Below are positions 21,316-27,590 of a DNA stretch of 35,038 bases, in pieces. The DNA is from a virus: positions 1 to 35,038 of the IMG/VR virus record IMGVR_UViG_3300030508_000047. One strand, 5' to 3'. The notes beneath the pieces are model-generated. The model was not told the DNA's origin and made no database searches. It saw nothing but the letters and a program-made list of their open reading frames with translations. The translations under genes and the position numbers were made by a program. Numbering within the stretch: the first letter of the stretch is position 1; every line of letters begins with the position of its first letter.

Positions 21316-22293
21316 ATGAGTATTGAAGGTCGTGGTTTTAAGCGCAATACAATCGAAAAAGTTATTCGTGCAAAGATTAATAACTGGCTAAAGTCAATTA
21401 ATGATGATAATCTAAAGAAAATAATCAAAGAAAATTACATTCTGACTGGTGGAGCTATTACTTCACTCTTGCAGGGTGAACAACCTAATGATTATGATCT
21501 TTATTTTGCAACTCGTGAGTCTGCTGTTAAGGTAGCAGAATATTATCTTGACAAGTGCTCAAAGGAGCAGGACAGCAAGGTTAAGATTTATATTGACGAA
21601 AATGTAGCTGATCGAGTCAAGATTGTCATCAAGTCAGTTGGTATTCTTCAAGGTGCAAAAGACAATACTGAAGGCTACGAGTATTTTGAGACTTTCGAAG
21701 GTCAAGATGGTGTAGCAGATACAATTGAATCTTACCTTAACAAGAATAATGTAAAGAGTCAAGAAAAGTATGCTGTTGCAATGGTAACAAGCAATGCTGT
21801 TTCGTTGAATAACGATGTACAATTAATTTTTCGTTTCTTCGGTGACGCAGCAGAAATTCATAAGAATTATGACTTCCTGCATGTTACAAATTATTTCACC
21901 GAAAAGGATGGTCTAGTACTCAATTCAGATGCTCTTGAGGCTATCATGTCCAAGACATTGAAGTATGTCGGATCACGATATCCGATCTGCACCATGTTCC
22001 GTATTCGAAAGTTTATCAATCGAGGATGGTCAATCAATGCAGGAGAAATGCTAAAGATTGCATTTGATATCAATAAGTTAGACCTTAATGATATCAATGT
22101 GTTCTATGAGCAGCTTGTAGGCGTCGATGCAGCATACTTTCATCAGCTTATGGGAATGCTCGATAAGTGGATTAAAAAGAATCCTGATGTAGAGCTAGAT
22201 CGTAGCTATCTATTTGAATTGATTAACAAAGTCTTCGAAGATCATGATTTTTCTGATATGGAAGAACTTCATGACGAGGTAGACGGTGAGTGA
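21316..22293 (+). CDS. nucleotidyltransferase-fold protein (tRNA-NT/poly(A)-polymerase-like head)
   Basis: ATG at 21316 after GAAGGACATAAAATT. YILTGGAITSLLQGEQPNDYDLYF is a class-II-like nucleotidyltransferase signature (GG, then D-Y-D with two metal-binding Asp), as in CCA-adding enzymes and related NTases. C-terminal half is helical with conserved TLKYVGSRYPICTMFRIRKFINRGW. T4-like phages commonly carry this family; substrate unproven. It overlaps the GatB/YqeY-like gene, and one tRNA in the window lacks an encoded CCA, so a tRNA 3'-end role is worth considering (inference). Confidence 0.75.
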   Translation: MSIEGRGFKRNTIEKVIRAKINNWLKSINDDNLKKIIKENYILTGGAITSLLQGEQPNDYDLYFATRESAVKVAEYYLDKCSKEQDSKVKIYIDENVADRVKIVIKSVGILQGAKDNTEGYEYFETFEGQDGVADTIESYLNKNNVKSQEKYAVAMVTSNAVSLNNDVQLIFRFFGDAAEIHKNYDFLHVTNYFTEKDGLVLNSDALEAIMSKTLKYVGSRYPICTMFRIRKFINRGWSINAGEMLKIAFDINKLDLNDINVFYEQLVGVDAAYFHQLMGMLDKWIKKNPDVELDRSYLFELINKVFEDHDFSDMEELHDEVDGE

Positions 22294-22600
22294 CTTCACA
22301 TATAAGTGGGGAGAAGATGTCCGAGCAGGAATTTATTCATGGTGGCCTATTGCAGAGAAGCAAGGGCTCACCAAGGTTGAATTTCTTATCTATGCATTTG
22401 ACTTGCTTATTAACGAAGATTCTGGTAAGCTAAAAGAGCTTATCAAGGCTTCTATTGAAGCTAATCCAGATATGGTAGCCAAAGCAAAAAAGAATCCTAA
22501 GCTTGCTAACTGGTTTATTGGTCAGGTAATGAAGTTAGATTCTTCTTTCGATCCTAAAGCTTTGTTAGAAGAAGTCAATAAACAATTAGAGGTATTGTAA
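22286..22600 (+). CDS. GatB/YqeY-domain-like protein
   Basis: GTG at 22286 overlaps the nucleotidyltransferase; GAGG upstream. The C-terminal 60 residues (IEANPDMVAKAKKNPKLANWFIGQVMK...ALLEEVNKQL) match the helical GatB/YqeY domain, which in GatCAB amidotransferase contacts tRNA when Glu-tRNA-Gln or Asp-tRNA-Asn is converted to the amide. The N-terminal GIYSWWPIAEKQG is phage-specific. No amidotransferase catalytic domain is present. Its coupling to an NTase, and the phage's own Gln and Asn tRNAs, suggest tRNA binding. Confidence 0.7.
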   Translation: MSDFTYKWGEDVRAGIYSWWPIAEKQGLTKVEFLIYAFDLLINEDSGKLKELIKASIEANPDMVAKAKKNPKLANWFIGQVMKLDSSFDPKALLEEVNKQLEVL

Positions 22601-22830
22601 TGGATATATGCGGTGTTGATATTAGATTAGATCAATATCAGATTTCTTCACAAAGAATAAAGAATTCTCTTGAATTAATTTTTAAATATGGTCAAGTAGA
22701 TGGTTCACACCATAAGGCTTGGGTTATAGATCAAGTTACCAGAATTCTAACAGAACATCAATATGATGAATTTGTTTCTGAATATGGTGGTTATGGCGAA
22801 TTTGAATGGGATACAGGAGTTGCTCCATGA
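22600..22830 (+). CDS. conserved small phage protein (76 aa)
   Basis: TAATG overlap. The block GQVDGSHHKAWVIDQVTRIL...YDEFVSEYG...WDTGVAP is a pattern common in unrelated tailed phages. Function unknown; the paired histidines and acidic residues could bind metal, but this is speculation. Confidence 0.65.
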   Translation: MDICGVDIRLDQYQISSQRIKNSLELIFKYGQVDGSHHKAWVIDQVTRILTEHQYDEFVSEYGGYGEFEWDTGVAP

Positions 22831-23120
22831 TTAATATACTTAATACAATTAAACAGGCTATTAAAGAAACCATTGAAGAAATCGGAATGGCTAATTTCCG
22901 TAGAACATCTTTCTTTGCCTCAAATCAAACAAAATATTCTGACTACTGTCCAGATTACGATAATGTAACTCAGGTAGAAAAGAATATCTATACTGATGGA
23001 AAAGAATTCTTTTTTTCCGATGAAACCGGAGATTTAGCCGGTCCATACGAATCAGTAGATCAGGCAAGAACTAAACTCAAAGAATATTGTCATTGGTTAG
23101 AAACAGGAGAAGTGGTATGA
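22827..23120 (+). CDS. hypothetical protein (97 aa)
   Basis: ATG at 22827 (ATGA overlap) with AGGAG seven bases upstream. Middle region FFFSDETGDLAGPYESVDQARTKLKEY suggests a small alpha/beta domain. Not recognised. ATGA overlap with the next gene. Confidence 0.6.
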   Translation: MINILNTIKQAIKETIEEIGMANFRRTSFFASNQTKYSDYCPDYDNVTQVEKNIYTDGKEFFFSDETGDLAGPYESVDQARTKLKEYCHWLETGEVV

Positions 23121-23302
23121 CACACGATCAAGTTAAAAATGTTGTAAAGTATCCTACAGAATTTAAGCGTAATTACAAACGTTTTTATGGAAGACACTGG
23201 ATCGATCCTCAAGATACTCATGAACCTATTTCAACACAACAAATTTCAATATTTGTTCTTGGGCTTGTAGTATTTTTATGGATTGCAGCTTTTTTAATTT
23301 AA
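23117..23302 (+). CDS. small C-terminal-anchored membrane protein (61 aa)
   Basis: ATG at 23117 with GGAG upstream, overlapping the previous stop. N-terminal soluble basic part (FKRNYKRFYGRHW) and one C-terminal membrane helix (ISIFVLGLVVFLWIAAFLI). Unknown. It ends three bases before the -35 box of the tmRNA promoter. Confidence 0.6.
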   Translation: MTHDQVKNVVKYPTEFKRNYKRFYGRHWIDPQDTHEPISTQQISIFVLGLVVFLWIAAFLI

Positions 23303-23305
23303 GGG

Positions 23306-23336
23306 TTGACATTCAAAGTCGGATATGAGATAAATA
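23306..23336 (+). promoter_or_regulatory. promoter of the tmRNA gene
   Basis: TTGACA at 23306-23311, 17-bp spacer, GATAAA at 23329-23334. The same bases read GATAAATA (23329-23336), 7 of 8 of the late consensus, so early and late transcription from one site is possible. Confidence 0.65.
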
Positions 23337-23367
23337 GATTGTAGACGGAATGAATAACTAAACTTAG

Positions 23368-23391
23368 AAATCTCTAAAGAAATCTCTAAAG
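23368..23391 (+). repeat. 12-bp tandem duplication in the tmRNA leader
   Basis: AAATCTCTAAAG occurs twice in direct succession (23368-23379, 23380-23391). It lies between promoter and acceptor piece; no function apparent. Confidence 0.7.
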
Positions 23392-23477
23392 AATGTTCTT
23401 GGTTCCCTATGTATATGTATATGAATAGTAGTCTTACTACCATATATGTACAGCGTTCGTTCTGTTTACATGTAAAC

Positions 23478-23535
23478 GTTGAGCTATCGTAGATAGTGCT
23501 GAAAGACCGGGGGGCAGTACCCCGCCGGTCCACCA
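23478..23535 (+). ncRNA. ssrA: tmRNA acceptor piece
   Basis: Contains the hairpin CTATC-GTA-GATAG, the P2 3' strand TGCTGAAA (23497-23504), T stem CGGGG/CCCCG with loop GGCAGTA (not the usual TTCGAAT type), acceptor 3' strand CCGGTCC, A73 and CCA (23533-23535). The 5' end at about 23478 is estimated. Confidence 0.8.
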
Positions 23536-23626
23536 AAAGTGTATATGAGACAATTAAAATTATTCGGATAATAAAGATTATAGTCGTTATAATGTAATCC
23601 GAACATTATACATATACGTTTTTGAT
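23536..23626 (+). ncRNA. intervening segment of the permuted tmRNA
   Basis: Lies between CCA and the coding piece and would be excised. It folds on itself (GTGTATATG/CATATACG outer stem, TTCGGAT/ATCCGAA inner stem), bringing the two halves of the acceptor stem together as in alphaproteobacterial precursors. Confidence 0.7.
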
Positions 23627-23791
23627 GGGCCGGAAATAGGCTCGATTTTGGCAGGAAGTGGGTAAGGAGTTTACCGGGCGGTGTCGCTCTGATACGGGAC
23701 ACAAAACTGTAAATGTCGCAGCTAATGACAATAGACCCGCTGTTTCTGAAGCAATGAGAATTGCAGCTTAAACTTTAAGGTTTTGCAGTCC
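23627..23791 (+). ncRNA. ssrA: tmRNA coding piece
   Basis: Starts with acceptor 5' strand GGGCCGG and the D-like segment AAATAGGCTCGA, then the P2 5' strand TTTTGGCA, hairpin GGTAA/TTACC (23661-23675), stem GTGTC/GACAC (23681-23685, 23698-23702) preceding the resume codon, and the tag ORF. The 3' end before the terminator is estimated. Confidence 0.8.
23718..23771 (+). other. tmRNA tag ORF (AANDNRPAVSEAMRIAA)
   Basis: Resume codon GCA at 23718 follows AAATGTC, the usual GUC-GCA context. The 17 codons give AANDNRPAVSEAMRIAA and end at TAA 23769-23771. The AANDN start is shared with alphaproteobacterial tags (Caulobacter AANDNFAEEFAVAA); the C-terminus IAA resembles the LAA/VAA protease signal. 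The middle is unlike known host tags that I recall. Confidence 0.85.
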
Positions 23792-23832
23792 GAGGGGAAC
23801 TGTATAAAATAATCCCCTCACTTCTTTCTTTT
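23792..23832 (+). terminator. terminator of the tmRNA gene
   Basis: GAGGGG (23792-23797) pairs with CCCCTC (23814-23819) around a 16-base A/T-rich loop, followed by the T-rich tail ACTTCTTTCTTTT. Confidence 0.75.
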
Positions 23833-23929
23833 ATATTAGAACATATATAACGATCATTAACTCGACCTTTATGACCGCCTACATAAAATAATTTAGCTTT
23901 GGTATCATACCAAATGTATACATAACCAG

Positions 23930-23937
23930 TATAAATA
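23930..23937 (+). promoter_or_regulatory. perfect late box on the plus strand
   Basis: TATAAATA; predicted start near 23943, about 95 bases upstream of the small gene at 24038. It lies inside the minus-strand GIY-YIG remnant. Confidence 0.4.
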
Positions 23938-23941
23938 ATTG

Positions 23942-23970
23942 TTGACAAATGCTGTCTCCTAAATTAAAGT
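23942..23970 (+). promoter_or_regulatory. sigma70-like promoter
   Basis: TTGACA at 23942-23947, 17-bp spacer, TAAAGT at 23965-23970 (4 of 6). Drives the operon starting at 24038; the leader contains a small hairpin GAAG/CTTC around 23991-24004. Confidence 0.5.
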
Positions 23971-24019
23971 CTAATGAGATAGAATGAATGGAAGCGGGAA
24001 CTTCGCGATTCGTGTCATT

Positions 24020-24027
24020 TATTTATA
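24020..24027 (-). promoter_or_regulatory. late box for the GIY-YIG remnant
   Basis: TATAAATA on the minus strand, about 70 bases upstream of the remnant TTG. CTCCTA next to it can pair with T-AGGAG before that TTG, a longer-loop version of the hairpin seen at the other endonucleases. Confidence 0.45.
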
Positions 24028-24037
24028 GGAGGATAAT

Positions 24038-24187
24038 ATGACTAAGAAGCAAAATCGCCGTGCTCGTCGCATCCTCAACAATAACATGGAATTCAATATG
24101 CCGATTTCCGGTCACAAAATGAACAAGATTAAATATGGTTGTGGATTAGCAGTACAGGATATCAAACTTAAATATAACGAAGAATAA
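24038..24187 (+). CDS. small basic protein (49 aa)
   Basis: ATG at 24038 after TAGGAGGATAAT, one of the strongest ribosome sites in the window. Basic N-terminus (TKKQNRRARRILNNN), then a glycine/cysteine patch (YGCGLAVQD). Unknown; could bind nucleic acid. Confidence 0.65.
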   Translation: MTKKQNRRARRILNNNMEFNMPISGHKMNKIKYGCGLAVQDIKLKYNEE

Positions 24188-24196
24188 GGAGTAGAT

Positions 24197-24427
24197 ATGT
24201 CTATCTATAAAAACCTTACCATTGCAGAATGGCAACATAAATTCGCCGGAGAATTTTTTGATCTTTTTGTTGAATATGAATTAAAATCGTTTGGTAAACG
24301 TATTATATTAGAAGCAAATCTTTATGAAATTGCTTATAATAATGCGGTAGCAGCTTCCGACGAGTGGAAACAAATTGATCCTGTGGAATCTGCAAAAATT
24401 AAATTTCTCGAATTAAAGATAGGATAA
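24197..24427 (+). CDS. hypothetical protein (76 aa)
   Basis: ATG at 24197 with AAGGAGTAGAT. Mainly helical, one tryptophan-containing amphipathic start (TIAEWQHKFAGEFF). Not recognised. Confidence 0.6.
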   Translation: MSIYKNLTIAEWQHKFAGEFFDLFVEYELKSFGKRIILEANLYEIAYNNAVAASDEWKQIDPVESAKIKFLELKIG

Positions 24428-24428
24428 T

Positions 24429-24794
24429 ATGTTAAAGAGTTTACTATTAGTTTCTACACTGATTTTTGCATCAGTAGGTATTGCACATGCCACAGAATTA
24501 AAAATTACAAAAGAAATGCAGGCCGAAATGTGTCCTACACCTTTTGATCATTCTAGGATTGGTAATCAAAAGCCATCTTTTGGTTGGGTAAATCCATTTA
24601 CTGATGTGATTAATAGTTATTATATCGGTCCAGAAGGTATTGTTCTGCATGTAGAAACAAAGATTAAAAATAATAAAGTTGTTTCAAGCTGTATAACAGA
24701 AGTTGGAGCTATTCCGGGTGTTATTGATATTCCTACACCTAATACAGCACCAACACCAAAGGACGCACCAAAGGGTGATGTTCCTGCACTATAA
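24429..24794 (+). CDS. secreted/periplasmic protein with Sec signal (121 aa)
   Basis: Begins MLKSLLLVSTLIFASVGIAHA, a classical Sec signal peptide with AHA cleavage site near residue 20. The mature part has two cysteines (could form a disulfide) and ends in a Pro/Thr-rich tail (TPNTAPTPKDAPK). Unknown family; together with 25687-26136 it suggests an exported small-protein set acting in the periplasm. Confidence 0.7.
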   Translation: MLKSLLLVSTLIFASVGIAHATELKITKEMQAEMCPTPFDHSRIGNQKPSFGWVNPFTDVINSYYIGPEGIVLHVETKIKNNKVVSSCITEVGAIPGVIDIPTPNTAPTPKDAPKGDVPAL

Positions 24795-24802
24795 GGTAAG
24801 AT

Positions 24803-24964
24803 ATGTCTATTGTAAATAAGCTAACCGAAAAAGTTTTCGAATATTTTAAATATCGTGATGTCGTTAAAGAATTAAGTTCAATGACAGACCGAGAACTTTG
24901 TGATATTGGTATTTCACGTTGCGATATTCCATGCATTGCTAAGGAAGCCTCAAAAAATGGCTAA
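24803..24964 (+). CDS. DUF1127-family small protein
   Basis: ATG at 24803 after AAGGTAAGAT. 53 aa. VVKELSSMTDRELCDIGISRCDIPCIA is the DUF1127 signature, a short arginine-rich-type domain abundant in alphaproteobacteria (linked there to RNA binding, sRNA turnover and phosphate metabolism). In a phage it may mimic a host regulator. Three cysteines are unusual for the family. Confidence 0.8.
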   Translation: MSIVNKLTEKVFEYFKYRDVVKELSSMTDRELCDIGISRCDIPCIAKEASKNG

Positions 24965-25451
24965 ACTTTTAAAAGATATTCTTATATCAGAAGGAATCGA
25001 ACATCTGTTCAAAAATCGAGCAGTAGGAATGATTTCTGCTGTAAAAGGACATCATACAGAAAAGCAAAATGCTGATCTAACAAGCCAGCTTGGAAAAGCT
25101 TTAAAAAATCGTGGACATACTGTAATACCAGCAAAAGGTGGCTACGTCGAAAATTTTGGTACAGATGTTGCAAAGCATTCTCATGAAGATTCATTTGTGG
25201 TTGCACATAAAACGCAGGGTGATGATCATGGTGCTTTGTTAAAAGATTTAACAGAACTTGGTGCTCGTTACGGTCAAGATTCTATTCTTCATAAGCCTCA
25301 TAATTCAGATGTTGCATCATTTCATGGTACAACAGATGGCGTTTGGCCGGGAAAAGGAAAAGTTGAACCTGTAGGAAGACTAAATACTAAGTCTAAGAAT
25401 CCACAGTATTACACAGAATTGCCAAACGGCAAGCGATTTTCCTTCGAATAG
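24957..25451 (+). CDS. conserved phage protein (164 aa)
   Basis: ATG at 24957 overlaps the DUF1127 gene by eight bases. Sequence blocks RAVGMISAVKGHHTEKQNADLT, KGGYVENFGTD, EDSFVV, GARYGQDSILHKP and HGTTDGVWPGKGK look like a compact conserved alpha/beta family seen in other phages; I cannot name a function. Ends four bases before a promoter. Confidence 0.65.
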   Translation: MAKLLKDILISEGIEHLFKNRAVGMISAVKGHHTEKQNADLTSQLGKALKNRGHTVIPAKGGYVENFGTDVAKHSHEDSFVVAHKTQGDDHGALLKDLTELGARYGQDSILHKPHNSDVASFHGTTDGVWPGKGKVEPVGRLNTKSKNPQYYTELPNGKRFSFE

Positions 25452-25454
25452 CAC

Positions 25455-25482
25455 TTGACATTTTATTCTCTTGTGAGATACT
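25455..25482 (+). promoter_or_regulatory. sigma70-like promoter
   Basis: TTGACA at 25455-25460, 16-bp spacer, GATACT at 25477-25482 (4 of 6). Start site just upstream of the gene at 25506. Confidence 0.6.
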
Positions 25483-25505
25483 AAATTTTCATGATGGAGA
25501 TAAAA

Positions 25506-25679
25506 ATGACAAAAGAACGTTGGAAGGCAAAAATTGTTATAAATGTACCTGTAAAAGGTAAGATTGAAGAAATCGAAGAAATTTTTCTTTTTGATGAATA
25601 TGTGGAATTAGGCGACTATATCGAACAAGGTCCAGATTGGAACCTAATCGTTAGAGTTACTGTAGTTCATAACACATAG
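25506..25679 (+). CDS. small protein (57 aa)
   Basis: ATG at 25506 preferred to 25491/25494 because GGAG lies six bases upstream. Beta-rich (RWKAKIVINVPVKGK ... NLIVRVTVVHN). Unknown. Confidence 0.55.
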   Translation: MTKERWKAKIVINVPVKGKIEEIEEIFLFDEYVELGDYIEQGPDWNLIVRVTVVHNT

Positions 25680-25686
25680 GAGCATT

Positions 25687-26136
25687 ATGTTAAAATATCT
25701 TATCCCTTTTCTGCTTGTATCAAGTCTCGCCTTTGCTGATGAAGCAAAGATTAAGACGCCAAAACTCGACAAAGTATCTTGTTCAACAAATTTTGAACAA
25801 ATGAAGTCTGACCTTCATAATGCCGGTTATACAGCATTATTCGTTGCCAAAGATGTAAAAAATAAATCAATCTTGCATGAAGTGATGTATGATGCAGCCA
25901 CCGATCATTTGGCTTCTATTACTATGTATACAGAAGCAGATGGTAAGACTGTGGATAAGATTTGTCTCGATAATGTATTAGTCGAGCCATATGGATTTGG
26001 TCCCACCTTTAGGGACTTCGTTGTTCATCAAAAGATCGACGACTTCAATAAAGCAGCAGATGCCGTTGTTGAAGAAAAAAAGAAACACGCCTTAGAAGAA
26101 CATGATCCTTTTCAGGGTGATCCTACTAAATCATAA
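25687..26136 (+). CDS. secreted/periplasmic protein with Sec signal (149 aa)
   Basis: MLKYLIPFLLVSSLAFADE is a Sec signal peptide with cleavage after AFA near residue 17. Mature part has two cysteines (VSCS, KICLD) and an acidic C-terminus with a coiled segment (AADAVVEEKKKHALEE). Weak resemblance in layout to the other secreted protein at 24429. Strong AGGAG site. Unknown function; lysis, envelope or superinfection roles are possible. Confidence 0.7.
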   Translation: MLKYLIPFLLVSSLAFADEAKIKTPKLDKVSCSTNFEQMKSDLHNAGYTALFVAKDVKNKSILHEVMYDAATDHLASITMYTEADGKTVDKICLDNVLVEPYGFGPTFRDFVVHQKIDDFNKAADAVVEEKKKHALEEHDPFQGDPTKS

Positions 26137-26151
26137 CTAATGGAGTTTAAA

Positions 26152-26457
26152 ATGAGTAAGACAGCAACACAGTATAGTGCAGAAATTGAAACACTTTTGA
26201 GTGAGGCAAATAAGAATGTTGAAAAGGCACTCGCACTTGCAAATGAAACAGGATTGGTTGTAAATTATCATCCTGATGGTATGGGAACTTATTATCCAAA
26301 GCTTACTAAGGATCAAGTCCTCAAGTGGGTTGAAGAAGGTTCATACCCCAACCTAAGTTGGGAAGATAGGGATCGTGCTGATCAAATTCTTTCAGGAGAA
26401 GTTGATCACTTCGACGAAGATGATGATTATGATCATTGGCAGACATCATTTTGTTAA
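26152..26457 (+). CDS. hypothetical protein (101 aa)
   Basis: ATG at 26152 with GGAG five bases upstream. Helical N-terminus (SAEIETLLSEANKNVEKALALAN), a YHPDGMGTYYP patch and an acidic C-terminus (HFDEDDDYDHW). Not recognised. Confidence 0.6.
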   Translation: MSKTATQYSAEIETLLSEANKNVEKALALANETGLVVNYHPDGMGTYYPKLTKDQVLKWVEEGSYPNLSWEDRDRADQILSGEVDHFDEDDDYDHWQTSFC

Positions 26458-26472
26458 TAAAGGAGATTTAAA

Positions 26473-26643
26473 ATGAATAAGTATTCAAAGTCAGAAGCCA
26501 TTTCTCTTGTTGAGAGTGGCGATTATAATGCTCTTTCTGAAGAAGATAAAAAGCTTGTAATTGTCGCTCTAAAGGGTGATACTGAGTCAGAAGAAGAATG
26601 GACTTCTTCTGACTGGAACAATTCTGGTTGTATTGATTTCTAA
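26473..26643 (+). CDS. small acidic protein (56 aa)
   Basis: ATG at 26473 after AGGAGATTTAAA. Acidic (SEEDKK, ESEEEW). A perfect 12-bp inverted repeat with a 6-base loop lies inside the gene at 26585-26614. Not recognised. Confidence 0.55.
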   Translation: MNKYSKSEAISLVESGDYNALSEEDKKLVIVALKGDTESEEEWTSSDWNNSGCIDF

Positions 26644-26658
26644 TTAAGGAATTTTATT

Positions 26659-27582
26659 ATGATTTTTGTGACAGGATCAAGTGCCTTAAAGAATTATTTC
26701 GGTAATTCTTTTTGGCGTGAAATGAAAGACGAAGATTATCTTATCTCACAGGAGAGATACGACTTTGTGAAAAAAGTCTATAAAGATAATAAAAGTTTTA
26801 TTATGGAAACTGCCACAAAGCGTGGTTATACCATGTTTGTAAACGGTAGCAAGCCAGTAGAATTTGAAATTTGTGAGCCGGGAACTACTGGTTACGAATT
26901 CATTCAAATTCGTAACGAAATCTCACAATATCCAAAAAAGAGTATACCATTTCTAACACCTTTTGAGGTAGGAATGTTTAAGTATACTCATAGGTTCCTG
27001 AAGAATTCACCACACTTTAAGAAGACTATGGACGATTTAATCATGCTGAAGTCTAAAGGATGGATGCATGATAAGTCAATTTTTTATGCTGACTGGATCA
27101 AAAAGCGAGAAAAAGAAACGTATGACTATAGTCATCCAAATCTAAACGTAAAGAAAAATGATTTTTTTCGTAAGGATACTGGTATCGACTATATCTATGA
27201 TCATGATAGTATTCACGTATCAGTCGCTTTAGGCGAGCGTCCTGCATATTTTAAATATTTAGCAGATGGTGCAGCAATCAAAACTTCTAAAGAGAAGTTT
27301 AATTCTTTGCCACTTGAAAAGCAACTTCATGGTCCTCTAGAAGAATCATATGTGCTGGCATTAGAGCGTCACCAGATACCGAATGGATTTAAGCCTGATC
27401 GTCGAAAGTCTTTCGAAATCGGTTTGATGAAGGTTTGTACTTCTGTGACTTCAGGATGGTTCAGAGAATTCGCTTACTCAAATTACTATGACATTTTGAA
27501 ACTTTACGACGAGAATTATGTTGACAAGTTTCACATTGCTCTAGATAATGGTGTCATAAAACCATTTACAGGTACAATGTAA
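26659..27582 (+). CDS. T4-superfamily conserved protein (DUF7275-like), possible NTase-like fold
   Basis: ATG at 26659 with AAGGAATTTTATT. 307 aa. N-terminus IFVTGSSALKNYFGNSFWREMKDEDYLIS has a GSxAL...DxD-type pattern resembling minimal nucleotidyltransferases; KYTHRF, DYIYDHDSIHVSVAL and LERHQIPNG are conserved-looking blocks of a family found in T4-like phages. Catalytic activity is not established. Its 3' end carries the promoter for the phosphatase gene. Confidence 0.6.
   Translation: MIFVTGSSALKNYFGNSFWREMKDEDYLISQERYDFVKKVYKDNKSFIMETATKRGYTMFVNGSKPVEFEICEPGTTGYEFIQIRNEISQYPKKSIPFLTPFEVGMFKYTHRFLKNSPHFKKTMDDLIMLKSKGWMHDKSIFYADWIKKREKETYDYSHPNLNVKKNDFFRKDTGIDYIYDHDSIHVSVALGERPAYFKYLADGAAIKTSKEKFNSLPLEKQLHGPLEESYVLALERHQIPNGFKPDRRKSFEIGLMKVCTSVTSGWFREFAYSNYYDILKLYDENYVDKFHIALDNGVIKPFTGTM
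27521..27549 (+). promoter_or_regulatory. sigma70-like promoter inside a gene end
   Basis: TTGACA at 27521-27526, 17-bp spacer, GATAAT at 27544-27549 (5 of 6), about 35 bases upstream of the phosphatase ATG. Confidence 0.7.
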
Positions 27583-27590
27583 GGAAAATT

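Larger units (their letters stand above)
23341..23819 (+). ncRNA. ssrA: permuted two-piece tmRNA (precursor)
   Basis: tmRNA rescues stalled ribosomes: charged with Ala, it enters the A site and provides a short ORF that tags the nascent peptide. Here the gene is circularly permuted, as in alphaproteobacteria. The 3' acceptor piece ending in CCA (23535) comes first, then an intervening segment, then the coding piece from 23627. Acceptor strands GGGCCGG (23627-23633) and CCGGTCC (23525-23531) pair fully, including the G3-U70 wobble that specifies alanine. T stem CGGGG/CCCCG, P2 (23497-23504 with 23646-23653), a pseudoknot-type stem GTGTC/GACAC and a tag ORF are all present. Leader 23341-23477 holds a tandem 12-mer and hairpins. 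Mature ends are estimated. Confidence 0.88.
23775..23948 (-). pseudogene. truncated GIY-YIG endonuclease next to the tmRNA
   Basis: TTG at 23946-23948 (minus strand) follows AGGAGACAGCAT. The 57-aa frame begins MSTIIYTGYVYIWYDTKAKL and continues FYVGGHKGRVNDRYICSN, the N-terminal GIY-YIG motifs, then runs into sequence antisense to the tmRNA terminator and stops. The catalytic Glu region and DNA-binding part are missing. A perfect late box lies upstream (24020-24027, minus). It is a remnant of a homing endonuclease that inserted beside ssrA. Confidence 0.7.

Noticed and set aside
23484-23702. Minus-strand ORFs across the tmRNA region
   Set aside because: They overlap base-paired RNA structure and have no protein-like features; the plus strand explains the sequence as tmRNA.
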